Positions 35,589 to 47,026 of a stretch of 64,000 bases of DNA are shown one piece after another. Source of the DNA: Planctomycetota bacterium (lineage in GTDB: Bacteria; Planctomycetota; UBA1135; GCA-002686595); contig JADJQU010000004.1 of the NCBI GenBank assembly GCA_016712565.1, positions 518,785-582,784 of the forward strand, read 5' to 3'. Under the pieces are notes generated by a model. That model had not been told where the DNA came from and searched no databases. It was given only the letters and a program-made list of their open reading frames with translations. The stretch's first letter is position 1. Each line of letters opens with the position of its first letter. The translations under genes and the position numbers were made by a program.

Positions 35589-36070
35589 CTGATTTCTGGG
35601 TTCCTGAGTTTTCGGCAAGGGGAGCTTGTCCGGGATCCACTGGGGTCGGGGATGCCCGGGCAAGCGCTGATGAGGCGGAAGTGACACATGCGTTGGAGCC
35701 CCGAAAAGCGCCCTCGTTCGGAAGAACAAGGCCTCCAAGGCTCCTGGTCGAAGGGTAGCACCCCCTGGCTAGGATGCAACTTTGCGCGTGGGCCGCTCCC
35801 CCTCCGCGCCGGTCCGCGCCGGCAGCCTCGGGCCGCGCCTCCGCCCCGTGAAGGCAACCTTGGGGCGACGCAGGAGATCCGATCCCGAAACACAGATTTT
35901 GCATTCGGTTGGGGATGACTCTCGGATGGTCCCTACCGAAGTTGCCCCAAACTCCTTTACGGCATCGCCCGATCCCAGGGCCTGGGATGCAGGCCTCGTG
36001 CTCCCCTGACAGGAGCCGTGACCGGGCATTCGTTGGATTCGTGTGAGCCGGTGCGGGAGGGGGGGGATCG

Positions 36071-36089
36071 TGATCCTTCGGAAGGATCA
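36071..36089. repeat. Short perfect stem-loop
   Basis: TGATCCTT-CGG-AAGGATCA forms an 8-bp stem with a 3-base loop. It is not followed by a T-run, so I do not call it a terminator. Confidence 0.5.
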
Positions 36090-36899
36090 GGACCCTCCAC
36101 GGAGCGGCCACATTCCGTGGTTCCGGCTCGCCGTGGTGGCCGAGGCTCGACCAGCGCAAGGCAGCCGGCGGCGCAGAGAAGTCGATCGCACTTGCGACAG
36201 CCTGGTCGCGCGCAAGTTCCTCGCTCGCCACCGCATCCGCGGCAAGCCCCTGGACCTGGCGCGGGCACGCGGCGAACCACGGACCTTCGACGGGTGACTT
36301 CGACGCCCGCAGGCGTCCACGGGCTCGCACGCTCCGCCTCTGCGCCCGGTTGAGCATAGTCGGCGGAGCCAAGGCTGCTCTCTCAGACAGGGATGGACGT
36401 CCTGCAACGCCACTCCACACGGCATCCAGTCCACCGAATGCGACGGCGAGGGCGTCTGGCGGGCTCCTGCCGGCGGCGAGCCCACGAAGCAGGCCCCCCA
36501 GGCCCGACGCGTCAACGCATCCGCGCGCCGGGGCAGTGAGGCTGAACCCGCGGACCTGTCTACGTGCTGGAGCCTGTGGGCCTGGTCGGTGAAGCCGGGC
36601 TCGCCGTGATGGCTAGGGCCACGGCCACAGCGCGAGAAGACCGGAGCGCGCCCGCGGGTGTGGCGCCGGCGGGACCTGGGTCACTACTCAGCTATGGGGA
36701 CGTGGCTCAAGGTATTCGTCGATCCCCGTGCCGCGGGTGGCGGTCCTATGTTGAGGGCGAACGAGCGGCGCCCGCCGGGTGCATGCGTCCCCTGCCGTCG
36801 CGTGAGCGGGCAGAGGGCTCATGGGGACCCAGAAAATCGGGTGTTCCCGCATCCATCCCCCCCCACGAAATCGTCGTCGGTCACCCGAGACGCCAGCCC

Positions 36900-36905
36900 G
36901 AGGAG
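36900..36905 (+). promoter_or_regulatory. Ribosome binding site GAGGAG
   Basis: GAGGAG lies 6 bases before ATG 36912 and fixes the start of the PRC-barrel gene. Confidence 0.7.
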
Positions 36906-36911
36906 CAAACC

Positions 36912-37295
36912 ATGAACGAAGCAAACACCCTGACAGCGGAGAAGTACGGCGTCGTTTCGGCGTCCAAGATCATCGGCGAGGCCGTGATCAACCGCCAGAA
37001 CGAGAACCTGGGCAAGATCAACGAACTCGTCTTCGACGCCAGGAGCGGTCGCTTGGCCTACGCCGTGCTCTCCTTCGGCGGCTTCCTGGGCATGGGCAAC
37101 AAGATGTTCGCCATGCCCTGGGGTGCGTTCGAGTTCTCCTCCACGGAGAACAAGCTGATCCTCAATGTGGACAAGGAGAAGCTGAAGTCGGCCCCCGGCT
37201 TCGACTCGTCCGCCAAGTGGCCGGACTTCGCCGACCGGACGTGGGGCACCGGCATCCACACGTACTACGGCACCGATCCCTACTGGAAAGTCTGA
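36912..37295 (+). CDS. PRC-barrel domain protein
   Basis: 127 residues. A PRC-barrel covers about 15-85 (VVSASKIIGEAVINRQNENL, GKINELVFDARSGRLAYAVL, NKMFAMPWGAFEF, KLILNVDKEKL). A short C-terminal tail is rich in aromatic residues (WPDFADRTWGTGIHTYYGTD). Stand-alone PRC-barrel proteins of this type are small cytoplasmic proteins often expressed under stress; the family also occurs in photosynthetic reaction centre H and RimM, but this copy is neither. A strong ribosome site supports the start. It precedes a 27-residue membrane peptide gene, so the pair may be a stress-response unit. Confidence 0.9.
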   Translation: MNEANTLTAEKYGVVSASKIIGEAVINRQNENLGKINELVFDARSGRLAYAVLSFGGFLGMGNKMFAMPWGAFEFSSTENKLILNVDKEKLKSAPGFDSSAKWPDFADRTWGTGIHTYYGTDPYWKV

Positions 37296-37442
37296 GAACG
37301 ACGACTCGGGCGCTCGCCGACGGGCCACGTCGCGCGCAGGCGAGTGCCTGATCAAGGGCCAGGGCTCGCCCGGCACGGTGGATCGCTCTTGCGGAGCACC
37401 TTCGGTTGCCGAGCGGCCATTCACAACAACACGGAGCACCCC

Positions 37443-37526
37443 ATGAGTACAACCCTGATCGTAATCGTCGTCCTGGTTTTGCTCTTCGGCGGAGGCGGCG
37501 GGTACTACTACTCGCGGCGCCGCTAG
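37443..37526 (+). CDS. 27-residue single-TM peptide
   Basis: Starts ATG 37443 and ends TAG 37526. The sequence has a hydrophobic stretch (TLIVIVVLVLLFGGGGG) then YYYSRRR, i.e. one membrane helix with a basic, positive-inside end. Small hydrophobic proteins with an LFGGGGGYY core, akin to DUF3309-type peptides, are often found beside PRC-barrel and other stress genes in diverse bacteria; this link is from memory. The spacing from the PRC gene (147 bp) allows co-transcription. No frame alternative makes better sense. Function unknown. Confidence 0.6.
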   Translation: MSTTLIVIVVLVLLFGGGGGYYYSRRR

Positions 37527-37652
37527 TCCGAGACGTCCGAACGCAGTCGCTCGCAACCTCGCCGGCCTCAGCCGTCGGAGGTGGCGGGCGACGCGGCGTT
37601 TCGAATGAACATGACCCGAGGGTGTGCTGTGCCGAGCGCCTGGGGCCGTCCG

Positions 37653-38186
37653 TCATCGATCGCCGGGACCCGGCCGCGGCGTGCCGGCCAAGCAGAGAGA
37701 CGCCTGTTGGAGTTCGTGAGCCAGCGATTCTCGCGCGCCGCCGCTTTCGAACACGACGAGTTCGTCGGGGCGTTCATCGACCTCCCCCACCCGCATGGTG
37801 ATCGCCCTCAGGCCGGCCAGGCTCGGAGCGTCGGCGTCGATGCGCATCCGATCAAGCGCGAGGTCGAAGGTGTGCGACGTCGCTGCGAGCCACGCCGCCG
37901 TCTGCCAGGGCTCGCGTTGGCCAGGGGCGTTGCGCAGCACGAGCTCGCCGCGGAATTCACCGCGCCGCGTGGCGTCGGCGTGGGCCTCGATCCGCTCGCG
38001 CAGCGAGTGCGCGGGTGCGCCACCTTCGACGCGGTGCTCGTGCAGGTGGACGAGTCCGCGGAACAGCCGTTCGATGTCCGAGTCCGGCAGTTGCTCGACG
38101 ACCCGCTCTAGGGCGATTCGGAACTCGTGGTCCGACCAGACACGGATTCGTGCGCGCAGGGACTCGCGGTCGAGGTTGCTGTTCAT
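37653..38186 (-). CDS. Hypothetical cytoplasmic protein
   Basis: 177 residues, soluble and charged (MNSNLDRESLRARIRVWSDH at the start; HLHEHRVEGG; a beta-rich centre GEFRGELVLRNAP; FDLALDRMRIDADAPSLAGL near the end). It shows no signal peptide, TM helix or known motif. The regular alternation of hydrophobic and charged residues supports coding. It lies between the PRC-barrel genes and the transposon remnant, so it may be the last backbone gene before the island. Function cannot be assigned. Confidence 0.55.
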   Translation of the reverse strand: MNSNLDRESLRARIRVWSDHEFRIALERVVEQLPDSDIERLFRGLVHLHEHRVEGGAPAHSLRERIEAHADATRRGEFRGELVLRNAPGQREPWQTAAWLAATSHTFDLALDRMRIDADAPSLAGLRAITMRVGEVDERPDELVVFESGGARESLAHELQQASLCLAGTPRPGPGDR

Positions 38187-38372
38187 GGACGTTGGGTGAC
38201 GCGGCCGAGGAGCATGTCGCGAGGGTGCCTCTGCGGCTGCCTGCGGACAAGGACCGCCCAGAGGTCATTCGCGACGGAGCGCCCCGCTGGACCAGCCGCG
38301 TAACCGTCAATGCGGGGCTTCGACCCAGGCCCTTGGCGGGAGGAGACGCTGGACAGTCGATCTTCCCATCGG

Positions 38373-38495
38373 GTACTCCCGGATCGGGTTCCGGCCCATG
38401 GCGAGCTGCCGCGCGATCCGACGCACGCTCTCGCCCATCCGATGAAGTCGAGTCACCTCCTGCAGTCGATGCATGTCCGTCCTCCTGGCAGCCAT
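38373..38495 (-). mobile_element. IS21-family transposase (IstA) N-terminal remnant
   Basis: Reading leftwards from 38495, the peptide MAARRTDMHRLQEVTRLHRM then GESVRRIARQLAMGRNPIRE matches the helix-turn-helix start of IS21-type IstA transposases (xRLQEVxRLHRMGxSVRxIARQLGMGRxTIRxY). After about 40 residues the similarity stops and nothing of the DDE catalytic core or of IstB is present. It is therefore a truncated, dead end of an insertion sequence. Paired 19-bp repeats just upstream fit the multiple terminal repeats of IS21 ends. A deletion has removed the rest. Confidence 0.65.
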
Positions 38496-38577
38496 CCCGG
38501 GTACTCCTTGGCTCCGATGGCCGAGAAGGAGGGCGGGCGATGCAGCCCGGACGCGGACCGAGGCCCCCCCCAGGGGG

Positions 38578-38620
38578 GTGGATCCGCTTGGCCGAAGCAG
38601 GGTGGATCCACTTGGCCGAA
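38578..38620. repeat. Paired 19-bp direct repeat, probable IS21 end
   Basis: GTGGATCCGCTTGGCCGAA at 38578-38596 and GTGGATCCACTTGGCCGAA at 38602-38620 differ at one base. Their position upstream of the IstA remnant fits transposase-binding repeats at the left end of an IS21-type element. The matching other end was not found. Confidence 0.7.
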
Positions 38621-39045
38621 CTACGGGGGGCTCTGAACCCCGAGCTGTGACACCCAGCCGCGGGCGCCCGGTGGTGGAGCCGTCGCCCGGAGGCGCATCC
38701 ACGTGCGCGGTGCAGATCAGTCCCCGCGCCGGGTTCAGCCGGGACCTGTACAGGTCGCGCCCCGAACCCGCAGGAACGGCGCCACAGACAGCTGCCCGGT
38801 TGTCGCAGTTCCTCGCGTGACTGCGGCCCCAGCAGTTCAGCGCCACCAGCTACCCCCGCCGAGGGTGGGAGATTCGCAGGGGGATAGTCCGTGGCCGTTG
38901 GCCGCTCCGGCCCAGTCTGGTCTACTTCTGGGACTTCCCAGCCCCCCTGCTGGCCCCCGACTGCGGCAGCAGGGCGAGTCGCCTCCTCCCCGCCGGCCCA
39001 TTCGCTCCACCCCATGCGTGAATCCGCATCTGCCCAGACACCCGG

Positions 39046-42000
39046 GTGGGGATGTTCGCCACCGTTCGCAATCGTCGGGGGGTCGTCTCCGCCGTCGAGC
39101 CGTTCGATGGTCACGCAGGCCGGATCCACCTCGTCCACCTCGAGTACAAGGACGACCAGCACCCGCTCGAGGAACAGCTGCTCTGGGAACTCGAACCCCG
39201 GAGGGAGCTCCTGGAGCCGACCGCGCTTCCCCAGGCGTCCTCCGACCCCATGCCCGTCGAGGACTACGACGCCCTCGTGCGAGCCGCACGCTGGACCTCG
39301 GCGACGCCTCTGCTCGATCCCGCTGGCACGGCGGCCTGGACCCGCCCCCCATCTCGAGCCCGTTCCACGGGGCCGTGCAGGTCGAGGACTTCCAGCTCGT
39401 CCCGCTCCTCAAAGCCCTGCGCATGCCGCGCGTCAACCTGCTCATCGCCGACGACGTCGGACTGGGCAAGACCGTCGAAGCCGGCCTGATCCTCAGCGAG
39501 CTACTCCTCCGCCGCCGCATCCAGCGCGTCCTCATCCTCACGCCCGCCTCGCTGCGCCTGCAGTGGCGCGACGAGATGTGGGACAAATTCTCGCTCCCGT
39601 TCGACCTGGTCGATCGCGCCGAAACCCACGCGCTGCGCAAGCGCCTCGGCATGGATGCGAATCCCTGGCGGTCGTTCAGCCGGATCATCGCCTCGTACCA
39701 CTACCTGCGGCAGGACGACGTTCGCGACCAGTTCCTCGCCGCCTGCCGCACGCCGGACGGATCCCCCCATCTTCCGTGGGACCTGCTGATCGTCGACGAG
39801 TGCCATAACCTGATGCCCTCGGCGTTCGGGGAGGACAGCGACCTCTGCCTCATGCTGCGGCTGATCGCGCCGCAGTTCGAGCATCGCCTGTTCCTCAGCG
39901 CGACGCCGCACAACGGCCACACTCGCTCGTTCACCGGCCTGCTGGAGATCCTCGATCCGGTGCGCTTCAGCCAGACCGACGAACTCAAGCCCGCCGAGAA
40001 GGCGCGCATCCAGCAGGTCGTGCTGCGGCGCCTCAAACGCGAGATCAACGCGCGCACGAACCCACCGCGCTTCTGCACGCGAAACGCCCCGCGATCACGG
40101 CTGCTCAAGCTCTCGGCCCCGGAGGCAGCCCTCTCCGCCGCCTTCGATGCGTTCCGCAAGAAGGTCCGAGCACTCGTCAGCACCGGCGAAGGCCGTCGTC
40201 GTCGGTCCGGCAGCTTCGCGGTCGAGATCCTCGGCAAGCGCCTGCTGAGCTGCCCCACGTCGTTCGCGGAGTCCTGGCGCCGAGCGAAGGAAGGCCTGGC
40301 GGAGCTGAAGGCCGCCTCCGACGCCGAACTCGCCGCCGTCGAGCGCAACGTGCGCCAAGACACCGGGGACGATCGCGAGGCGCAGTCGCGTGAAGCGACC
40401 GCTGCCGGCGTGGTCGGCGCCTGGCTCAAGGCCGTCGCCGACGACCTCGTGCCGGAGATCGCGGCCCTCGACCAGAGCCTGGCTGACCTCGGGTTCAACC
40501 TCGCCCGCGACAACATCATCGACCAGGACCCGAAGCGGGACGCCCGCTTCGAGGATCTGGCGCCCTCATCCAGGAACTCCTGCGGACCGACAAGCGCTGG
40601 CGCGCCGACGAGCGCCTCGTCGTCTTCACCGAGTACAAGACGACTCTCGACTACCTGACCCGCCGCCTGCGCACGCTCCACGAGGCGGAGCGCATCCTGA
40701 CCCTCTTCGGCGGCATGGACGAGACTGAACGCGACCTCGTCAAGCAGACCTTCAACGATGCGTCGACACCGGTGCGCATCCTGCTCGCGACCGACGCGGC
40801 CGCCGAAGGCCTGAACCTCCAGCAGACCGCGCGCTACCTGCTCCACTTCGACTGTCCCTGGAACCCCTCGAAGCTCGAGCAACGCAACGGCCGCATCGAC
40901 CGCCACGGCCAGGCGCGCGACGTGACGATCCACCACTTCGTCAGCGACGAGGACCAGGACCTGCGCTTCCTCGATCACGTCCTGCGCAAGGCCGACGAGA
41001 TCCGCGAGGACCTCGGCTCGGTCAACGAACTGTTCGACGAAGCCGCGCACCGCCGGCTCGTCGACGGCGAGAGCCTGTTCTCGGTCAAGGCGGACCTCGA
41101 CGCCCGCGTCGAGAAGGCGCGCGGCCGGTCAGCGATCGAAGCGGACGCCACCGTCGAGACGACCTCGGACGGCACGTCCGCGGGCCGCGACCTGGAGGCA
41201 CTGGTGGCGGAGATCGACCTCGACCCAAGTCCCTGCGCGACACGCTCGAGTCCGCGATGGCCATACACGCGGGCCGGCCCCAGCTCGACTGCTCCGACGA
41301 GGTCAAGAGCTGCAAGCTCATCCACCCCAACCTCGCCGGCTGGGCGGGACGATCGACGACTCCTGCGGCGCCCGAAGGGACCGCGCGGACTCGTTGCGCG
41401 CCTCGCGTTCACGGCCGATCCCTTCCTGAAGAAGATCGGCGAACGGACCGTCTTCTGCCCGCGGCCTGACGTGCTGCTGATGCACCTCTCGCACCCGATG
41501 CTGCAGAAGGCACTCAGTTCGCTCACCCGCCGGCGCTTCCCCGGTACGGGCGACACCGTGTCGCGCTGGACCGTGAGGCTCGGCGGAGTGCCTGCGGGAG
41601 TGGATGCGCTCATCCTGCTCAGCGTCGAAGAACTCGCGGTCAACGACCTGCGCGAGGCGTTCCACCACTGGGTGCGGACGATCGCGTTCCCCATCGTCCG
41701 AGGTGCGCTGGGTGTGCCGCTCCCGCACAACCCGGCGATCCAACTGCGCGGCGCGCGCACGACGCACGATGCCGCGCATCTCGAGCGGGCCCGCTCCCTC
41801 TACGAGGACCTGGAGCCCGAGTTGGGCAGGGCTCTCGGCGAGCACGCCCGCACGCTCACCACACGCCTTCGCCAAGCTCTCGAACAGTCTCACACGCAAG
41901 CGCGTGCGCAGGAGGACGAACGCTACAAGAGCCGGCTCGGCGAGGTCTCCAAGCTGATCGTCGAGAACACCCTCGCCAAGCTGGAGCGCGAGATCGAGCG

Positions 42001-42244
42001 GCTCCAGCGCGAACGGCAACAGGGCCTGCTGTTCGAGGACGGAGCACGCCTCGACGACTTGATCGGCGACAAGCAGTCCGAGGTCACCCGCCGGCGCAGC
42101 CACTACGAGGAGGTGCGCAATCAACTCGATCGCGAGCGCAAGCGGATCCTCGAGCACTTGCTGCCCAAGCGACACAAGATGCCCGGGGACGCTCAGGCGT
42201 TCCCGGTCGGGGTCGAGATCCGCCTGCCCGGAGTCCCGGCGTGA
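39046..42244 (+). pseudogene. drmD: DISARM DrmD-like SNF2 helicase, at least four frameshifts
   Basis: Reconstructed length about 1,065 residues, starting GTG 39046 (or ATG 39052). N-terminus: TVRNRRGVVSAVEPFDG. Frame changes occur near 39,330; 40,560; 41,228; and 41,342. Motif I is IADDVGLGKTVEAGLILSEL, motif II LIVDECHNL, motif III LSATPHNGHTRSF. Lobe two has VVFTEYKTTLDYLTRRLRTL, LLATDAAAEGLNLQQ and EQRNGRIDRHGQ. A long coiled C-terminal part follows (LAKLEREIERLQRERQQGLL). This matches the SNF2-like helicase DrmD of class 1 DISARM. Its TGA overlaps the GTG of the methyltransferase by 4 bp (GTGA), as expected for a DISARM pair. Motifs are intact despite the frame breaks, so assembly errors are at least as likely as decay. 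Confidence 0.82.
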
Positions 42245-45200
42245 GCGCACCGGAGCTGCTCGGCTGGGACCGACTGCGCCACGGCGGGCTGATGCTCGAG
42301 GCGCGGCGGCTGCGCCGACTCGCGGACTACGTCCCGCCCCCGCTGCCGTCCTTCTACGAGCGCGAGCTGCGCCGCCAGGCGAGCGCCGTCCTCGATGGAA
42401 GCGCGGACGTGCCCGAGTTCCTGTCCTTCGTGCTCCAGAAGGTGTGCAGCCTCTCGAACGACGCCACGGCAGAGCACGGTGGGACGTGGCAACGAGGCTC
42501 ACAGGTCGGCGCCGAGTGGAGCCGGACCTCGGTCACCGGCGAGGCGGTCAAGCCGCGGCAGCTCTGGCGCGCCAACGCGGGAGGCACGCTCCCGGTCTTC
42601 TACGACAAGGAGCCGCGCATTGGCATCGGCCGCGGGCGCAAGACCGCGAGCCAGGTCGTCCAGTGGCTGCGCGCAGGCTCAGGAGCGACTCGCGCTCCTG
42701 ACGAACGACCGGCAATGGCGGCTGATCTTCGCCGGCCTCGACTTCGACGCGTACGCCGAGTGGGACGTCGACCTGTGGTTCGAGGAGGGCGAGCTGTCGC
42801 CGCAGGTCACGGCGCTGCGCTCCCTGCTCTCGCCCGCTCTATGGACGAACGCAAACAAGGACGCGCCCGCTCCACTCCTCCAGGCGATCCTCGACAGCCG
42901 GAAGGGACAGGCAGAACTCTCCGCGGTGCTCGGCGAGCGAGTGCGCGAAGCAGTCGAGCTGCTGGTTCAGGCGCCAACGAAGCCTGAACGAGCACTGCGC
43001 CGACGTCGACCCCGCCGAGATCTGCCGCGCCGCGTGCCGGGTCGTCATGCGGATGGTCGTCGTGCTGTTCGCCGAGTCACGCGAGCTCCTGCCGCGGACA
43101 ACGCCATCTACCACGGCTCGTACGGCCTCGGCGGCCTGCTCGAGGAGCCAGAGAAGACCGCCGCGCGGGGCGGGAACCGTCTCGCCCGATCCTGGAACGC
43201 CTGGCCGCGCGTGCTTGCGCTGTTCCGCCTGGTCTCGGCCGGCTCCATCACCCGAACCTCTCCGTGCCGGCCTATGGCGGAGAACTGTTCGCGCTAGCCG
43301 CCCGGACGCGATCGACGGACTCACGCGCGCGCTGCACGTGTTCGAAACCGCCTGCTTCGATCGCGACCTGCTCTCCGACCATGAGGTGCGTGCGATCCTA
43401 GAACGCATCACGCGCACGCGCGTGAAGATCCGCCAGGGCCGCGCCAACACCTGGGTACCGGCTCCGGTCGACTTCTCCGACCTCTCCAGCGAGTACATCG
43501 GGATTCTCTACGAGGGCTTACTCGACTTCGAGCTCAAGACCGCTCCGAGCGGCGACCCGATCATCTTCCTCGCCGTCGGCAACCAGCCCGCGCTGCCGCT
43601 CTCTCGTCTCGAGGCGATGGACGACAAGGCCCTCGCCAACCTGCTCGAGAAGATGAAGGACACGAGCAAGGACGAGGACGACGAGGCGGAGGCCTCCGAC
43701 GACGCTGAGAGTGAGCCCGACTCTCCCGAGGGCGCTGAAGTCGACGACGCAGACGAGTCTGGGGACGAGGTGGACTCCGCCGCCGAGCAGGATGTCGACG
43801 GCCACCAAGACGAACGCCACAGCACGCGCACGCGCGCCGAGGTCTGGGCACGCCGCGCCGTGGTCATGGGCAAGGCTCGTTCGCAAGCCGAAGGGCAAGC
43901 TCACGCCCGAGAAGCAGCTCGCGCACGATCACGCGATCGAGCGCAAGGCGCGCCAGATCGTCGCCAAAGTCATCCTGCCCGGTGAGCGTTTCCTCGTGCG
44001 CTGGGGCGGGACGCGCAAGGGCTCGGGCACGTTCTACACGCGTCCCGGCCTTGCGATTCCGACGGTGCAGCGCACGCTGCGACCGCTCGCCTTCGAGACG
44101 CCAATCGGTGCCGACGGCCAGCCCGATCGCATGGCCCCCGGCGGCGGCGTGGAAGCCCAAGCGCCCCGAGGAGATCCTCGCGCTCAAGGTCTGCGACCCC
44201 GCGTGCGGCTCGGGCACGTTCCCCGTCGCCGCGCTGCGCTTCCTGACGGACGCCATCTTCCAGTCGCTGCACCATCACGGACGGATCACGTCCGACGGCG
44301 AACGCGGTGTCGTGCGCCTGCTCGAGGCTCCGCCGGCTGTCGACGTCGTGCCAGGGCGCGCTGGCGACGAGCTGGCTCCGTGCCGTCCCGAAGACGCCAA
44401 CTTCGAGCCGCGGCGAAGGCGATCCTGCGGCGCCACGTCGTCGAGCGCTGCATCTACGGCGTCGATCTCGATCCGCTCGCGGTCGAGCTGTGCCGTCTGG
44501 CGCTGTGGATCGAGACAATGGACCGGACGCTGCCGTTCTCGTTCCTCGACCACAAGATCAAGTGCGGCAACGGGCTCGTCGGCGCGTGGTTCGATCAGTT
44601 CCAGCACTACCCGGTGATGGCCTGGAAGAACCGCGAGGGCGGCGACAAGGGCCATACGAACGGCGTGCACTTCGAGAAGGAGGTGCGCACGAAGGCCATC
44701 AAGGCCTTCGTCACGGAGCTGGGCCCCAATCTCGGCGACGCCGTTCGCGGCCAGATGCGGCTCTTCGCGCCACCGGGCGGCTCACCAGCGGAGGCCCTGG
44801 CGAAGGCGCGCGCGACGCTGGCGAAGATGCACGAGCTGTCCGTGCAGGACAGCGAAGAACGGGCTCGGCTCTACCAGCGACGACTTCGTCGGGGGCGAGG
44901 GCTACCGCGCGCTCAAGGCGGCGATGGACCTGTGGTGCGCGTGCTGGTTCTGGCCGACGGACCGAGATCGAAGTACGCCGCTGCCGAGCACGTTCGCTTC
45001 GCCGCCGGAGCCGACGCTCGACGTCGCCAATCACGTCGCCGCGCACAAGCGGTTCTTCCATTGGGAACTGGAGTTCCCCGACGTGTTCCGCGACGCACGT
45101 TCGGGCTTCGATGGCGTCCTCGGGAATCCTCCGTGGGAGACCTTGCAGCCAAACTCCAAGGAGTTCTTCTCGGACATCGATCCGCTTTACCGCTCGTACG

Positions 45201-46948
45201 GCAAGCAAGAAGCCCTCGGCAAGCAGAAGGAGTACTTCGGAGACACGACGCCATCGGCGGATCCGACGACTACGCTCGGACGAGCGACAGGGAGCAAGTG
45301 GCTCGACTACACCGCAGGGTTCGCATGCGACTCGAACTGGATGAAGCTCGCAGCTCGGCCCTTCGGCGATCCCGATCGAGCGCAAGATAACGTCGAGCGC
45401 TTCTCAATCGAGCGGGGCAAGGAGAACGAGTTGCTTCACAAGCGCTGGCGTGAGATCCGGAGCAAGAGTCGCGGCTTCACCGACGCCGAGCATCCGTTCC
45501 AGCACCGAGGCGAAGGCAAGGCTTACACCTACAAGCTCTTCCTCGAGCAAGCGCACGCGCTATTGCGGATCGGCGAGCGCCTCGGCTTCATCGTTCCCTC
45601 CGGCCTGTACTCCGACCACGGGACCGGCGATCTACGCGCGCTGTTCCTCGACCGCTGCCGGTGGGAGTGGCTCTTCGGCTTCGAGAACCGCGACGCGATC
45701 TTCGAAATCCACCGCAGCTTCAAGTTCAACCCGATCGTCATCGAGAAGGGCGGCACGACCGAGGCGATCCAGACCGCCTTCATGCGCCGCAAGCTCGAGG
45801 ATTGGGAGCGCGCCGGAGTCGCTCGCGACGCCGTACACACGCGCGCAGGTCGATCAGTTCAGCCCGCGCTCGAAGGCGATCCTCGAGATCCAGTCGAAGC
45901 GCGATCTCGAGATCCTCGAGAAGATCTACGCGAACTCCGTACTCCTCGGCGACGAGGGCCCCAACGGCTGGGGCATCAAGTACGCGCAGGGCGACTTCAA
46001 CATGACGAGCGACTCGAAGCTCTTCCCCCCGCGCACGAAGTGGGAAGAGCAGGGCTACCGCCCCGACGAGTACAGCCGCTGGCTCAAAGGCGACTGGCGC
46101 CCGATCGCCGAGCTGTGGGCCGAACTGGGCGTGCAACCGCTCCCCACCGGCGAGCGCCGCTGCGCCCAACCTCCCTACGACACCCTCCCAATCCCCCGCG
46201 CCGACATCCCCGCTGGCATCATCCTCTCGCGCAACGCCGACGCGTGGCTGCGGGAGACCGTCGTCGAAGGCACGGCGCCTTTTACACGAAGGAGCGATCG
46301 CCACCAATGATCCTACGGCCAAGGGTTGGGTCGTGGCAAGGGCCCCGGTGCGAAGTGGGAGAAGATTCCGCCGAAACGAAAGAGTACCGGACCCCCAATT
46401 CCTCATCTCTGCGGGTGCGCGACAGCGGAAATCAGCGGACGGCGGTGGATACGACCTAAGCCACAAGCGGGTGGATCTGCCACAAATGAGCGTTCGATGA
46501 TCGCCTGCGTGCTTCCTGGTTTCCGGGGGGACACCGCTGCCCTGTTCTGGTGCACCAGCGTAGATCCAGACTTGCGACTCGGCAGTCTTGGAGACCTCTC
46601 TGAGCTTTGCAGGATCACGCGTCTTCGGCTGGGTGAAGCTTGCACCTCGACTATCACGTGTACGAGGCAAAATCCTCTGCCCGCGCTACTCATGCCTGCG
46701 CTCTTGGCCCATGGGTGTGTCGCTCACCGCCCTGGGCGAGTGGTAGTGCGGTTTGGCTTGCTGTACGTCATGGGCAAGGGGAGGAGTCACGTACTTGGCG
46801 CTCCCAATGGTCCCTCACTGCGCACGAGCGTCTGCGGATGAGCTGTGCTGTGGATGCAGTTGTCGCAGCTCTCTTCGGACTCACGCTCGATGACCTAGCG
46901 AGCCTACTCGGAGACTGCGCCCACCCGCAGTCGAGCCGTCACAACTGA
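42241..46948 (+). pseudogene. Eco57I/DrmMI-like adenine-N6 DNA methyltransferase, many frameshifts
   Basis: Reconstructed about 1,560 residues. The N-terminal domain includes YVPPPLPSFYERELRRQASA, WRLIFAGLDFDAYAEWDVDL, RMVVVLFAESRELLP and SSEYIGILYEGLLDFEL, followed by an acidic linker near 43,680-43,800. The SAM-binding motif is DPACGSGTFPVAALRFL (about 44,200). The catalytic motif is GNPPWE (about 45,125). Next come VPSGLYSDHGTGDLRALFLD and the target-recognition region; the tail NERSMIACVLPGF and HERLRMSCAVDAVVAALFGL lies at 46,480-46,900. This is the type IIG/DrmMI layout. It starts on the stop of the DrmD-like gene. Methylation of host DNA for self-recognition is the expected role. Frames change repeatedly, worst between 46,280 and 46,950. 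Confidence 0.83.
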
Positions 46949-47026
46949 CGCATTCGCGCGCGTCCTGATTCAAAAGGGTTTTGGCGCATCGAGAAAGGTT
47001 GGACCCGGAAACGGCGCCACACCGTC

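Larger units (their letters stand above)
35589..36911. other. Long region without a recognisable gene
   Basis: About 1.3 kb. Short frames on both strands (for example 36018-36353 and 36087-36515) do not resemble known proteins and overlap one another, so I call none. It contains a perfect 8-bp stem with a 3-base loop at 36071-36089. The region may hold gene remnants or the promoter and leader of the exported gene at 34377-35588. Composition becomes more even in A/T around 35,880-35,960. Confidence 0.45.
38187..39045. other. Island border: transposon remnant and non-coding sequence
   Basis: About 860 bp between the last backbone gene and the first island gene. It holds the IS21-like remnant, a 19-bp direct repeat pair and a 14-bp palindrome at 38743-38756 (GACCTGTACAGGTC). 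The rest shows no gene. The promoter of the island operon is expected near its right end. Confidence 0.55.

Noticed and set aside
36071..36089. Rho-independent terminator
   Set aside because: The stem is good but there is no T-run on either side and no gene ends nearby.
35589..36911. Short open frames on both strands in the gene-poor stretch
   Set aside because: They overlap one another, lack ribosome sites and resemble no family.
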